Notes under the pieces: model-generated | Seen by the model: only the letters and a program-made list of their open reading frames with translations | What the model was told of the DNA's origin: nothing | Database searches by the model: none | Program-made: the position numbers and the translations under genes | DNA from: a virus | Length of the DNA: 41,763 nucleotides | Strand: one strand, 5' to 3' | Virus record (IMG/VR): IMGVR_UViG_3300005533_000055 | Location: 1-41,763 of that record | Shown here: positions 15,383-23,043 of the stretch, piece after piece | Numbering within the stretch: position 1 is the first letter of the stretch | How the letters are laid out: each line of letters opens with the position of its first letter

Positions 15383-15735
15383 CAGGTGGACGTAGAGCTC
15401 GTCCCAGTCGACGCTACGCCCGTCGCTTCCCCCGCCGGTTCGCCCTCCTTGCGCTTCTCCATCCCGGAGGCGGTCAGCACCTTGTCGAGCAGCGGCTTCA
15501 GCTCGCCGAACGGCACCTCGTCAAGCACGACGTCTTCGGTGATCTCCGGCGTGTTCGCGCCGAAGGCCGCCGCGATCACCGTCGCCATCGCATCGATGTG
15601 CTCTGGCTTGAGGTCCTCGATCTCCTGCTGGACCAGGTGCAGCACCGGCACGATCTTCTTGACCGTGCGCAGGTTGAAGGGCGGGACGACGAGCTCGCCC
15701 CGCCCGGGGAAAACGACCTTCGTGCCATCGCGCAT
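15382..15735 (-). CDS. Tail assembly chaperone, G-like protein
   Basis: This 117-residue protein lies between the major tail protein and the tape measure, the universal place for tail chaperones. It has a beta N-terminus (VVFPGRGELVVPPFNLRTVKK) and helical middle. The last about 30 residues (KRKEGEPAGEATGVASTGTS) are low complexity because the ribosome is there reading the out-of-phase version of the T coding region. It is the abundant short product. Frameshifting before its stop would yield GT. Its start is three bases from the end of the major tail protein gene. Confidence 0.85.
   Translation of the reverse strand: MRDGTKVVFPGRGELVVPPFNLRTVKKIVPVLHLVQQEIEDLKPEHIDAMATVIAAAFGANTPEITEDVVLDEVPFGELKPLLDKVLTASGMEKRKEGEPAGEATGVASTGTSSTST
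15427..15433 (-). promoter_or_regulatory. Candidate -1 frameshift site, G to GT
   Basis: On the minus strand the heptamer is GGGGGAA, read in the G frame as GCG GGG GAA. Slipping back one base places the ribosome in the T frame, where reading runs GSDGRSVDWDELYVHLM and on into the T ORF without a stop. P-site repairing is perfect. A-site repairing has one mismatch, so the site is plausible rather than canonical. It is the best candidate in the overlap, about 50 bases before the G stop. Confidence 0.5.
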
Positions 15736-15738
15736 CCG

Positions 15739-16518
15739 CTACTCCTCCGTCGACCAGCCCATCACCTGGCCGGCCCCGTTGTCGAAGGCGGAGAAGTCGA
15801 ACTCCGGCACCATGAAGTCCTCGTTCTTGAAGTTCGCGGCCATCTTCGTGGCGACGCACTTGTAGAACTGGAAGTTGGTCAGCTTGCCGAGGTACGAGAC
15901 CGTGAGGTCCGCGCGGAACGCGGGCGCAAAGCCCATCTGCACGTTCTGCACCGTCTGCTTCTGGCCCGAGCCGGCCGAGCTCACGGTGTACTGGAAGTTG
16001 ATCAGCACCGAGATGCCCGACACGTTGTCGGCCGACGCGAACGTGTAGACGCCGGTCGCGACGTTCACCGAGTACTGGCCGGCCGCCGGCGCCGAGGCGA
16101 CGCGCGTGAACGGCAGGCCGGTCGCTACGTTGAAGACGCCGAGGTCCGCGGCATAGACACCGCCGCTCGGCGGCGTCGGCGTGATCTGGAAGGGCGTCGT
16201 GGGGATTGCGGTGCCGGCGCTGCCATCCGTGAAGTTCGCGACGTAGCCGGTCGCGAGCGTCTGGCCGAAGAAGATCGCGTTCCAGACGCCGGCGAAGATG
16301 CGCGCCGGCTTGACCTTGATCTGCACCTTCGTTTTACCGCGCGCGGCCGCGGCCGGGAACGAGTTCTGGCCGTACAGCTCCTTGAGGTCGCCGGAGATGT
16401 CGACCGAGCCATCCTGCAGCACCGCTAGCGGCCAGGGCGTCGGGTTCGCGACCGTGTTGCCGAAGGCGTCCTGCAGCTGCGTGACGTACATGTTGCCGGC
16501 GCCGAATGCGAATTGCAT
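15739..16518 (-). CDS. Major tail tube protein
   Basis: This 259-residue, beta-rich protein has a starting motif MQFAFGAGNMYVTQLQDAFGN and a KELYGQNSFPAAAARGKTKVQIKVK segment characteristic of tail tube subunits in this type of phage. The middle includes an Ig-like strand pattern (AAGQYSVNVATGVYTFASAD). Order (terminator protein, tube, chaperones, tape measure) supports the call. It has a strong ribosome site (AAGGAGA) about eight bases before the ATG, directly behind a hairpin with a T tract, suggesting separate control of this highly expressed gene. Confidence 0.88.
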   Translation of the reverse strand: MQFAFGAGNMYVTQLQDAFGNTVANPTPWPLAVLQDGSVDISGDLKELYGQNSFPAAAARGKTKVQIKVKPARIFAGVWNAIFFGQTLATGYVANFTDGSAGTAIPTTPFQITPTPPSGGVYAADLGVFNVATGLPFTRVASAPAAGQYSVNVATGVYTFASADNVSGISVLINFQYTVSSAGSGQKQTVQNVQMGFAPAFRADLTVSYLGKLTNFQFYKCVATKMAANFKNEDFMVPEFDFSAFDNGAGQVMGWSTEE

Positions 16519-16534
16519 GGACTGTCTCCTTCAG

Positions 16535-16564
16535 AAAATAGAAAGGCCCGCGCGCTGGCGGGCC
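16535..16564 (-). terminator. Terminator-like hairpin ahead of the tail tube gene
   Basis: On the minus strand GGCCCGC (16564-16558) pairs with GCGGGCC (16551-16545) around a six-base loop and is followed by TTTCTATTTTC. It lies between the tail terminator gene and the tail tube gene. The T tract runs directly into the tube gene's ribosome site, so a full terminator would need a new promoter almost on top of it. It may instead be a partial terminator or an mRNA 3'-end stabiliser. Confidence 0.75.
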
Positions 16565-16591
16565 TCGTGAATTCGTGGCGGGTTGGAGGGG

Positions 16592-17017
16592 TTAGACGGC
16601 TCTGATCCTGATCGGAATGATCGCGACGGCCTGGTTGCCGAGCGTGCCTTCGTCGGTCTCGATCGTGCCCTCGACCCAGGCGTGCGTGACGATGCCGCCG
16701 AGCGTGCACTTGCCGGTCATCTGGTTATCCGGTACGAGCGTCGCGAGCACGGCGTCGACCTGGGTATTCAGCGCGGTCGAAGGCAGCCTGTCGGTGCTGA
16801 CGTTGACGTACACCAGCAGGTCGAGCTCGAAGATCCACCGCACCGGGCGGCCGTCGGCCTGCTCGGCTAGCTCCTTGCGCTGGCTCTGGTAAAGCGCCGG
16901 CTGCTGGCTCGGTGGGACGTCGGTCCAGTGCTTCAGGCGCCGCGATGTCGTGACGAAGCCAGGCGCGGCCGAGATCTTGGCGAAAAGCGCGGCGTAGATC
17001 GCCTCGCGCGCGTTCAT
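16592..17017 (-). CDS. Tail terminator/minor tail protein U-like
   Basis: This 141-residue protein has an N-terminal helix (REAIYAALFAKISAAPGF), then KHWTDVPPSQQPALYQSQ, and an alternating beta/helix pattern with RWIFELDLLVYVNVS and NTQVDAVLATLVPD. This is the usual look of gpU-like tail terminators, which cap the tail tube for joining to the head. It is located between the gp10-like gene and the tail tube gene. Length is typical (about 130-150). Confidence 0.8.
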   Translation of the reverse strand: MNAREAIYAALFAKISAAPGFVTTSRRLKHWTDVPPSQQPALYQSQRKELAEQADGRPVRWIFELDLLVYVNVSTDRLPSTALNTQVDAVLATLVPDNQMTGKCTLGGIVTHAWVEGTIETDEGTLGNQAVAIIPIRIRAV

Positions 17018-17499
17018 ACGCCGCCGCCGACGATCGCGCGACCGAGTGCGGCGTTGATCTCCTCGCCGATCGCGGGCCGCATCTCCTCGAGCGCGGTCCG
17101 CAGGAACGAGCGCTCTGCGTAGTGCTTGGTGCCTGGCGGATGCTTAGCGAAGTACGTCTCGCGCGCCTTGCCGAGGAGCGTCCGCGGACCGCCGCGCGCG
17201 CCGGCACCGACCTTGCGATCGAAGCCGTATTCCCAGGCCGCGCCATAGCCGACGTTTGTCCCCACGATGCCGGCGGGCCGGTCCGAGGTCTCGTCGAGCA
17301 TCCGCGTCGTGATCGAGCGGCGCAGACGGCCGGTCCGGACGTTCAGCACCTCGCCTGTCAGCTTCTCGGCTTTGACCTTCGCGAGGATGCGCAGGCACGC
17401 GCGCGCGATGCCACGCGAGGTCGCTGTGCGGACGTCGACGCCGAGGCGGGCCAGCTTCTCCGCGAGCAGCTCGCCGCCGATGAGCGTGCCCTTCAGCAT
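17014..17499 (-). CDS. HK97 gp10-like head-tail connection protein
   Basis: This 161-residue protein has the family's helix (GGELLAEKLARLGVDVRTA), then VLNVRTGRLRRSITTRM, the RTGRL motif seen in HK97 gp10-type proteins, and a HYAERSFLRTALEEM C-terminal helix. These are minor head-tail completion components. The ATG at 17499 overlaps the preceding stop (TAATG). The longer frame upstream is shadow. It overlaps the tail terminator gene by four bases. Confidence 0.87.
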   Translation of the reverse strand: MLKGTLIGGELLAEKLARLGVDVRTATSRGIARACLRILAKVKAEKLTGEVLNVRTGRLRRSITTRMLDETSDRPAGIVGTNVGYGAAWEYGFDRKVGAGARGGPRTLLGKARETYFAKHPPGTKHYAERSFLRTALEEMRPAIGEEINAALGRAIVGGGV

Positions 17500-18065
17500 T
17501 AGAGCGGGATGACCTTCTTCCAGTTGTTGAGGATCGTCATCACGCTCGCCGGGAAGTCCTTCTGCGAGAACGCGGTCGTCTCGCCAGCGAGGCCTTTCGA
17601 GACGACGCCGATGCGATCGCGCTCGCGATAGCGCAGTGAGATCACCTCGATGCAGGCCTGTGCGAGCTCGGACGGCGTCGTGGCGAAGCCCGCGGTATAG
17701 CTCACGACGACGTTCTGCATGTCGCGCGTGAACTGGTAGCCGCCGCGCAGCGAGATCGCAGTCGGGCTGAAAACATAGCCCGGCGCCGCGACCGCGGTCG
17801 ATTGCGGGATCGGCTGGTCGTCGATCGTGAGCGAGGCGACCGCCGTGACCGGGTAGTTGGCGAACGAGAGCCGGAAGCCGCCATTGCCGTCGCGCGTCTC
17901 GGTGTACGAGGCGCTCGCGATCGTTCGATTCAACCACTGCTGGATGTACTTCGACGCGGCAGTGATCAGCCGCGACAGCAGCGGGTCGTCCTGGACCGAG
18001 GTCGCCGGCACGCTGAGCCACGCCTTGACGTCGGCGAGGTTCGTCAGGTCGGCGGGATCGGACAC
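17499..18065 (-). CDS. Head-tail connector/adaptor protein (gp6/gp15-like)
   Basis: This 188-residue protein starts with DLTNLADVKAWLSVP...DDPLLSRLITAASKYIQQWLNR, the conserved helical core of connector proteins that dock under the portal ring. A beta insertion follows, then SELAQACIEVISLRYRERDRIG, the second conserved helix pair. It links portal to the completion proteins. It sits between the capsid region and gp10, as in HK97-type gene order. Confidence 0.87.
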   Translation of the reverse strand: MSDPADLTNLADVKAWLSVPATSVQDDPLLSRLITAASKYIQQWLNRTIASASYTETRDGNGGFRLSFANYPVTAVASLTIDDQPIPQSTAVAAPGYVFSPTAISLRGGYQFTRDMQNVVVSYTAGFATTPSELAQACIEVISLRYRERDRIGVVSKGLAGETTAFSQKDFPASVMTILNNWKKVIPL

Positions 18066-18068
18066 GGG

Positions 18069-18257
18069 CTATTCCGCGGTCGAAGTCGAGGAATCGAGCA
18101 CCGTGAAGCCGTGCGAGACCGCATCCGAGACCGCCTCGATCGGCAGCTCGATGACGCCCTTCTTGTTCGGGCGATATTCGACGCCGTCGTGACTGAACTG
18201 CACGCAGCCGTTCGGCGCCTGCAGCTTCGCGAGCTCGGCCGCTTTCTCTTCCGACAT
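18069..18257 (-). CDS. Small protein between capsid and connector
   Basis: This 62-residue acidic protein has GCVQFSHDGVEYRPNKKGVI, a small beta module resembling short proteins commonly encoded after the major capsid gene in siphophages, and a Ser/Thr-rich tail. It has a strong ribosome site (GAAGGAGA) directly behind a terminator hairpin, as for the tail tube gene. Role unknown. It could be a head completion or decoration peptide. Confidence 0.72.
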   Translation of the reverse strand: MSEEKAAELAKLQAPNGCVQFSHDGVEYRPNKKGVIELPIEAVSDAVSHGFTVLDSSTSTAE

Positions 18258-18274
18258 CTGGAGGTCTCCTTCAG

Positions 18275-18302
18275 AAAAGGGCGGGGCCGCGGGGCCCCGC
18301 CC
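18275..18302 (-). terminator. Terminator hairpin after the major capsid gene
   Basis: On the minus strand GGGCGGGGCC (18302-18293) and GGCCCCGCCC (18288-18279) form a perfect 10-bp GC stem with a four-base loop, followed by TTTTC. It lies just after the capsid stop and its T tract leads straight into the ribosome site of the 62-residue gene. This is the strongest intrinsic terminator structure I see in the window. Confidence 0.85.
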
Positions 18303-18335
18303 GAATGGGCTTGATCGAGAGGGGAGTCGAGCCGA

Positions 18336-19847
18336 TCAGCCGTTTCCGATGTTGTAGATCACGCCGATCGCGAACGGCGCGTACACGGCGAGGACTTCCT
18401 CGGCATAGACGCCCATCTCGTACTGCCGGGTGCGCGGCGGCCAGTCGATCTGGTAGTAGCCGCGGCGCTCCTTGACTTCGGCCACGTTCGGGACGTGGTT
18501 GCTCTGGTATTGCGCCGGCAGGTCGGTCGTGTGCAGCAGGATAGTGCCCGGCGGGATCGTCGGGTGGATCTTGATCGGGATCTTCCGGCCGCCGTCGAGC
18601 GCGAACGGATTGAAGTAGAAGTCGATCCCGCCGCTCGCGACCATCCGGTACTCGCTCATGTTCGCGTCGTCCGCCGCTGCCGTATAGCGGAGCAGCGGGC
18701 CGCTCGCGTTCGAGAGCACCTTGTTCGTGATGTTCTTGTACTCCTGGGAGTTCACGTACATCACGCTCGGGGACAGCCGGTAGTTGTCCCAGAGGGACTG
18801 CAGCGCCGTGTCGATCTCGTTGACCGAGCCGCGGCCAGAGCTCGTCAGCGGAGTGCCGGTGCCGGCCGTGCCGGTCGCCAGCGACGAGACGTAGCCGCCC
18901 GACTTCGCCGCCCAGGTCAGCAGCCCGTCGTAGGCGAGCGAGGCGTTCTGGGAGTTGTCCGCCGTGACCGCCGAGGCGTTCTGCGTGCCCTGGCTCGCGA
19001 TCGAGGTGATGAGCACCGAGTTGATCGTGGTGATCGCCGTGATCTTCTCGTTGCCCGCCGTGCCGCAGTACCAGGCGTACGCGGCCGCGCCTGCGATCGC
19101 GGTGACGGTCCCGGTGATCGAGCCGTTCGGGCCGGTGATCGCGCCTGAGGACGCGGACGCCGACTTCTGCGAGCTGCCACCGTTCAGCGTGTAGGTGAGG
19201 CCGTCCGCACCGGTGATCACCTGCGACGTCGCGACGCCGCCGGAGATCGACGCCATCTTGTAGCCCTCGTAGGTCAGGGCCACGACGATGACGTTGTACG
19301 TCGCCGACGCGAGCGAGCCGCCCGAGTTGGAGCCGACGACGGTCGGCGTCGCCGGCGTGCCGAGCGCGAGCGAATTGTTGCCGCCGAGGATCGCGTTCTC
19401 TTCCTTGATCATCGTCTGCTGCAGCAGGCGGATCGCGGCGGTCGCCTTGATGTCTTCGAACGAACGCGCGGCGGTGACCGACTCGTAGCTGACCTGGTCT
19501 TCCTCGCCGATCGTCACGTACGTCGCGGCCTTGTTCGACGTCGTGTAGGACATGCGCGCGGAGCGCTGGCCTTCCGGGACCCACGGCATCGCGCTGTAGC
19601 CGGAGCCGGTGATTGCCGACACCACGCGCCAGTTCGTCGCCGTGCCGGTCTCGCCGGGCACGCGCGGGATCGCGTTGCGGAGCGGCGTCAGGACCGGGTA
19701 GAGGTTCTTCGCGGGCGCCTGCAGGTCGTAGCCGACCAGGCCGGTGCCGGTCGTCACGCTCTTGCGCAGGGTGTCGTTCGTGATATCGCCGTTCGGCGTG
19801 GCCTGCGCGGCCTTGAGCAGCGCAAGCGTTTCTGCGGTGACGTTCAT
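18336..19847 (-). CDS. Major capsid protein (HK97 fold) with Ig-like insertion
   Basis: This 503-residue protein has HK97-fold landmarks: LRKSVTTGTGLVGYDLQAP and the N-arm and E-loop region to 110 (MPWVPEGQRSARMSYTTSNK), spine helix FEDIKATAAIRLLQQTMIKEENAIL, and a C-terminal P domain/A domain with VMYVNSQEYKNITNKVL, IDFYFNPFALDGGRKIPIK and GYYQIDWPPRTRQYEMGVY. Residues about 163-300 are Gly/Ser/Thr-rich beta sequence (GTPATPTVVGSNSGGS to VLITSIASQGTQ) absent from minimal capsids, probably one or two surface Ig-like domains. The ribosome site is GGAGGA. Terminator hairpins flank the gene on both sides. Confidence 0.92.
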   Translation of the reverse strand: MNVTAETLALLKAAQATPNGDITNDTLRKSVTTGTGLVGYDLQAPAKNLYPVLTPLRNAIPRVPGETGTATNWRVVSAITGSGYSAMPWVPEGQRSARMSYTTSNKAATYVTIGEEDQVSYESVTAARSFEDIKATAAIRLLQQTMIKEENAILGGNNSLALGTPATPTVVGSNSGGSLASATYNVIVVALTYEGYKMASISGGVATSQVITGADGLTYTLNGGSSQKSASASSGAITGPNGSITGTVTAIAGAAAYAWYCGTAGNEKITAITTINSVLITSIASQGTQNASAVTADNSQNASLAYDGLLTWAAKSGGYVSSLATGTAGTGTPLTSSGRGSVNEIDTALQSLWDNYRLSPSVMYVNSQEYKNITNKVLSNASGPLLRYTAAADDANMSEYRMVASGGIDFYFNPFALDGGRKIPIKIHPTIPPGTILLHTTDLPAQYQSNHVPNVAEVKERRGYYQIDWPPRTRQYEMGVYAEEVLAVYAPFAIGVIYNIGNG

Positions 19848-19860
19848 CGTCTGTCCTCCA

Positions 19861-19891
19861 AAAATGAAAAACCCCGCTCGAGGCGGGGTTC
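19861..19891 (-). terminator. Terminator hairpin between protease and capsid genes
   Basis: On the minus strand AACCCCGC (19891-19884) pairs with GCGGGGTT (19878-19871) around a five-base loop, followed by TTTCATTTTT. It lies between the prohead protease gene and the capsid start, whose ribosome site follows the T tract within about ten bases. Confidence 0.82.
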
Positions 19892-19916
19892 TGAATTCGG
19901 GGTTCGGGTTTGAGGT

Positions 19917-21422
19917 TTAGGGGCGCGCGCCGATCTGGATGGTCGGATTCGCGCGGTGGATTACTTTGGCGAGCGTGGCGGCCTCGTCGACCGTGCCGTC
20001 TGCTTTCATGACGGGCTTCATGCCGGGCGAGTCATCGCCGGCTGGGGTGTCCTCGGTCTTCGTTACGGCGATGGGCCGCGTGATGCCCTTCGCGGGCGCG
20101 GGCTGGTCCTCGAGGACCTTGATGCGCTTCGTGAGCGCCTCGATCAGCGCAGCCGCCTCGCCGAGCTTGGCGGTGACTTTCGCGAGCGGATCCTCGGGCG
20201 GCGGCGGAGTCGCGGCGGCGACCTTGAGCGCATCGCCCGGCTTCGCGGCATCGTCCTTCTGCTCGTCCTCGCCCTTGTAGCCAATCGACGCCATCTTGTC
20301 GCAGGCGTCCTTGGCGGCGCCGAAGCACTTCTCCGCGTGACCGACGCACTTGGCCATGTGATCGGCGATCTCGCCGGCGGGCTTGTCGGCCGCCTCCTTG
20401 CAGGCCTTGACGCACTTCTCGGCATGGCCGAAGCACTTCGTCATATGGCCGTGCGCTTCCTCGAGCGCGTCTTTCGTCGCCTGGCTGAACTTGGCGCCCG
20501 CCTTCGTGGCGTCGGCGCGCGCCGCCGACTCGAGGATCTCGATCGGCTTCTTGAGCGAGGCGAGCAGCTCGGCCGTTTCCTCGGCCGTCATTTCCTCGAA
20601 GCACTGGATGCCCGCGGCCAGCCACTCGCGCAGCTTCGCCGGCAGTGGCGAGTTGTCTTCCTCCCACTCGGCCTCGCATTCGGCGTCCTGCGTCATCCAG
20701 CCGATGCGCTGCAGGAGGTCCGCGAACATCGAGAGCGCGCCCATGCCCTTCTTGAACTTCGCCGGCACGATCTTCGCGCGCGGCGGCGGCGCGGCCTTCG
20801 CGATCGCGGCGAGCGCGACGGCGAGCATGTCCTTTGGCGAAAGCGTGCGCTTGTTGAGAATGAGCCCGAGCTGCTCGATCGCCTCCTTGTCCTCCTTCGC
20901 GATCTTCGCGGCGTTCTCGGCCGCGGTCGGCTCCTTCGCCGGCACCGGCGGCGGATCTGCGGGCTTCAGCTCGTCGGCGTCAGCCTTGTACATCGTGAAG
21001 ACCGCATCCGGGTTCGCCGGCCGGTCGACCAGGCTGACCTCGATCAGCTTGATGCCGGTGATCAGCGTCTTGTCCTTCTCGTCGCGCGAGAGGACCTTGC
21101 CGCCGACGCTGAAGCCCTTGTAGACCTTCGTCTCGACCTTCTTGACGGCGACCGGATCAACTACGTGCGCGGCGAACTGCGTCTTGCCCTCGCCATCGAC
21201 CTGCGCCTCGATCGCGGTGCCCGCCGCCTGCGGCTGGTGCATCTCGCGCACCGCGCCGAACTTCATGTAATCGGGCAGCGCTTGCTTCATCGCCTCGGGG
21301 CTGATGCGCTCGCCGTCCGAGTCGACCGCGCCGCTCGAGGCAACGCCATAGACCTTCAGCGTGCCGTCTTCCTGCGCCTCGACCTTCGAGATCTCGACGT
21401 AGCGGCGCACGAGCTGGTTCAT
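19917..21422 (-). CDS. Prohead protease (XkdF-like) fused to scaffold-like region
   Basis: This 501-residue protein has an N-terminal XkdF/S78-like protease domain (residues about 20-145: VYGVASSGAVDSDGERISPEAM, MHQPQAAGTA with His62, KGFSVGGKV with Ser105, and KLIEVSLVDRPANPDA). It would mature the capsid. The long remainder is helical and charged, as in scaffold fusions. Unusually, residues about 324-375 carry two Cys/His-rich helical repeats (HMTKCFGHAEKCVKAC and HMAKCVGHAEKCFGAAKDAC), which look metal-binding. The C-terminal coiled coil (KVTAKLGEAAALIEALTKR) suggests oligomerisation. It lies directly ahead of the capsid gene. Confidence 0.87.
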   Translation of the reverse strand: MNQLVRRYVEISKVEAQEDGTLKVYGVASSGAVDSDGERISPEAMKQALPDYMKFGAVREMHQPQAAGTAIEAQVDGEGKTQFAAHVVDPVAVKKVETKVYKGFSVGGKVLSRDEKDKTLITGIKLIEVSLVDRPANPDAVFTMYKADADELKPADPPPVPAKEPTAAENAAKIAKEDKEAIEQLGLILNKRTLSPKDMLAVALAAIAKAAPPPRAKIVPAKFKKGMGALSMFADLLQRIGWMTQDAECEAEWEEDNSPLPAKLREWLAAGIQCFEEMTAEETAELLASLKKPIEILESAARADATKAGAKFSQATKDALEEAHGHMTKCFGHAEKCVKACKEAADKPAGEIADHMAKCVGHAEKCFGAAKDACDKMASIGYKGEDEQKDDAAKPGDALKVAAATPPPPEDPLAKVTAKLGEAAALIEALTKRIKVLEDQPAPAKGITRPIAVTKTEDTPAGDDSPGMKPVMKADGTVDEAATLAKVIHRANPTIQIGARP

Positions 21423-21441
21423 TGCGTGGTCTCCAGATGGT

Positions 21442-21762
21442 TTACTGAGCGCGCACCGGCAGGATCCCGCCGAGCGTGAGTGTCTTGACCGCGTTCGTGG
21501 TCGACGCCTTGACGACGATGTCGTAGTCGGTCAAGTCGACGCCGCCCTGGACCGGCACGAAGTACTTCGTGTTCGTCGGGTCGAAGGCGTTGCCGCCGGC
21601 GAGAACGTTGCCCGGGCTCGGGTCGGTGCCATAGAGCACCGCGATCGACACGGTCGGCGTGCCCGTGAGCGTCTCGCCGGTCGCGAGCCCGAGGCTGAAA
21701 TCGAACGTCAGGACCTGCTTCTCGGCCGGGTCCTTCGCGTCGAAGCGATTCGCGGTCGTCAA
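21442..21762 (-). CDS. Small structural protein, fibre-tail adaptor-like
   Basis: This 106-residue protein starts with a KDPAEKQVLTFDFSLGLATG segment and ends DYDIVVKASTTNAVKTLTLG, the pattern of small beta-sandwich proteins often labelled phage fibre-tail adaptor in siphophages. In those phages a typical opening is K-D-P-x-E, a central V-x-V strand and a final ILPV. It lies two bases downstream of the repeat-protein gene. Structural role is inferred from pattern and position. Confidence 0.68.
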   Translation of the reverse strand: MTTANRFDAKDPAEKQVLTFDFSLGLATGETLTGTPTVSIAVLYGTDPSPGNVLAGGNAFDPTNTKYFVPVQGGVDLTDYDIVVKASTTNAVKTLTLGGILPVRAQ

Positions 21763-21763
21763 T

Positions 21764-23011
21764 TCAGCAGCTCCACTTGACCGTGAACGGCCGCGCGCCG
21801 AGCCGCGCCGAGAACGCGCGCGCCTGCAGCGAGGCAGTGAACGTCCGCGCCCTCAGCACCACCGTGAAGCACGGGTTCGGGCTGTAGGTGAAGACGATCG
21901 GCGAGACGCCGGTGAACTGCGGCGCCCACGGATCCGGCCACTTCTTGCGCGGCAGCCCCTGCAGGTCGACCGTCGAGATCGGCGGCGGGACATTCGGCAG
22001 CCGCGGCCCCGGCGGATGCCATGGATCGGTCCAGCGCTTGCGCGGTAGCCCGTCAAACAAGACACCGATCGGCGGCGCCGGCGGAAGCAACGGCTGCGGC
22101 GGAGCGTCTGCAGCGAGCCGACGCAGGCTCAGCGGCAGGTCATACAGGTTCGCGATCGGCGGCGCGACCGCCACGACGACCGAGTAGATCGCCGGCTGCG
22201 GAGCGGCGTCCTGCGCGAACCGTGCTTGCGCTTTCCAGACGTCGTACTGATTCGAGATCGGCGGTGGCGCCGGATACGCGGTGGCGTTCTGGATCGCATC
22301 GATCGACCAGCGGACCGGCGGCCGCGGCCCGTCATAGACCGTCGGAATGATCGGCGGTGCTGTCGGCAGCACCGGGCCCGGCGGCATCCACGGATCAACC
22401 CAGCGCTTTTTCGGCAGCGCGTCGTACGTGTTCGCGATGACCGGTGCGATGACGACCGTGACGCTGAGCGCCGTCGCATTGACTACCGCGTCCTGCGCGA
22501 GTTTCCTCGGCGGCGGAACGTGGTCGTACACGTTCGCGATAGCGAACGCCGGCGGCAGCAGCGTCGGGTTGACGAAAGCGTCGACCGAGAACTTCCGCGG
22601 AGGCCTCGGCCCCTCGTGGAAGTTTGAGATCGGGAACGCTGGCGGGTAGACCGTCGCGTTCTGGATCGCATCGGCGGTCAGTCGAGGTGGAGGCCTCGGA
22701 CCGTCATAGACGTTCGAAACCGGAAACGCCGGCGGTCGATAAGCCGCGTCACCCGGCCGGCAATCGGCCGCCAGCCGCGGTGGCGGCCGCGGCAGGTCGA
22801 ACAGATTCTGGATCGGGAACGCGGGCGGCAGGTACGGCGCGCGCTGCGGGATCCAGTCTGCCGCCAACCGCGCCGGCGGCTTCGGCATGTCGTACCGGTT
22901 GCAGATCGGCGGCGGAGCGGGCAGCTCCGTCGGATTGTTGAACGCGTCCGGCTGCCACCGCTTCGGCGGCGGCTGCGGCTGAATGATTGGCGCACGGGTG
23001 ATGTCAGCCAC
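21764..23011 (-). CDS. Proline-rich tandem-repeat protein of unknown function
   Basis: This 415-residue protein is built of about 12 imperfect repeats of 27-37 residues. Each opens with P-x-P-P-hydrophobic-x-N-x-Y-D, followed by P-P-x-R, a basic/hydrophobic cluster and D-A-x-x-N/Q-x. Examples are FPVSNVYDGPRPPPRLTADA and FPIQNLFDLPRPPPRLAADC. Three short Val/Ala-rich strands break the series. The last about 45 residues switch to ten-residue beta repeats (RARTFTASLQ, ARAFSARLG, ARPFTVKW). It lies in the head region between the fibre-adaptor-like and another structural-type gene. It may be an extended fibre or capsid surface protein. No known family is recognised. Confidence 0.8.
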   Translation of the reverse strand: MADITRAPIIQPQPPPKRWQPDAFNNPTELPAPPPICNRYDMPKPPARLAADWIPQRAPYLPPAFPIQNLFDLPRPPPRLAADCRPGDAAYRPPAFPVSNVYDGPRPPPRLTADAIQNATVYPPAFPISNFHEGPRPPRKFSVDAFVNPTLLPPAFAIANVYDHVPPPRKLAQDAVVNATALSVTVVIAPVIANTYDALPKKRWVDPWMPPGPVLPTAPPIIPTVYDGPRPPVRWSIDAIQNATAYPAPPPISNQYDVWKAQARFAQDAAPQPAIYSVVVAVAPPIANLYDLPLSLRRLAADAPPQPLLPPAPPIGVLFDGLPRKRWTDPWHPPGPRLPNVPPPISTVDLQGLPRKKWPDPWAPQFTGVSPIVFTYSPNPCFTVVLRARTFTASLQARAFSARLGARPFTVKWSC

Positions 23012-23043
23012 GACGGATCACCCGCGCGCCGAAGCGCCTTTGC

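Noticed and set aside
18271-19584. Long open frame overlapping the major capsid gene
   Set aside because: Arg/Asp/Gly-rich shadow of the capsid gene in a GC-rich genome; no domain or ribosome site.
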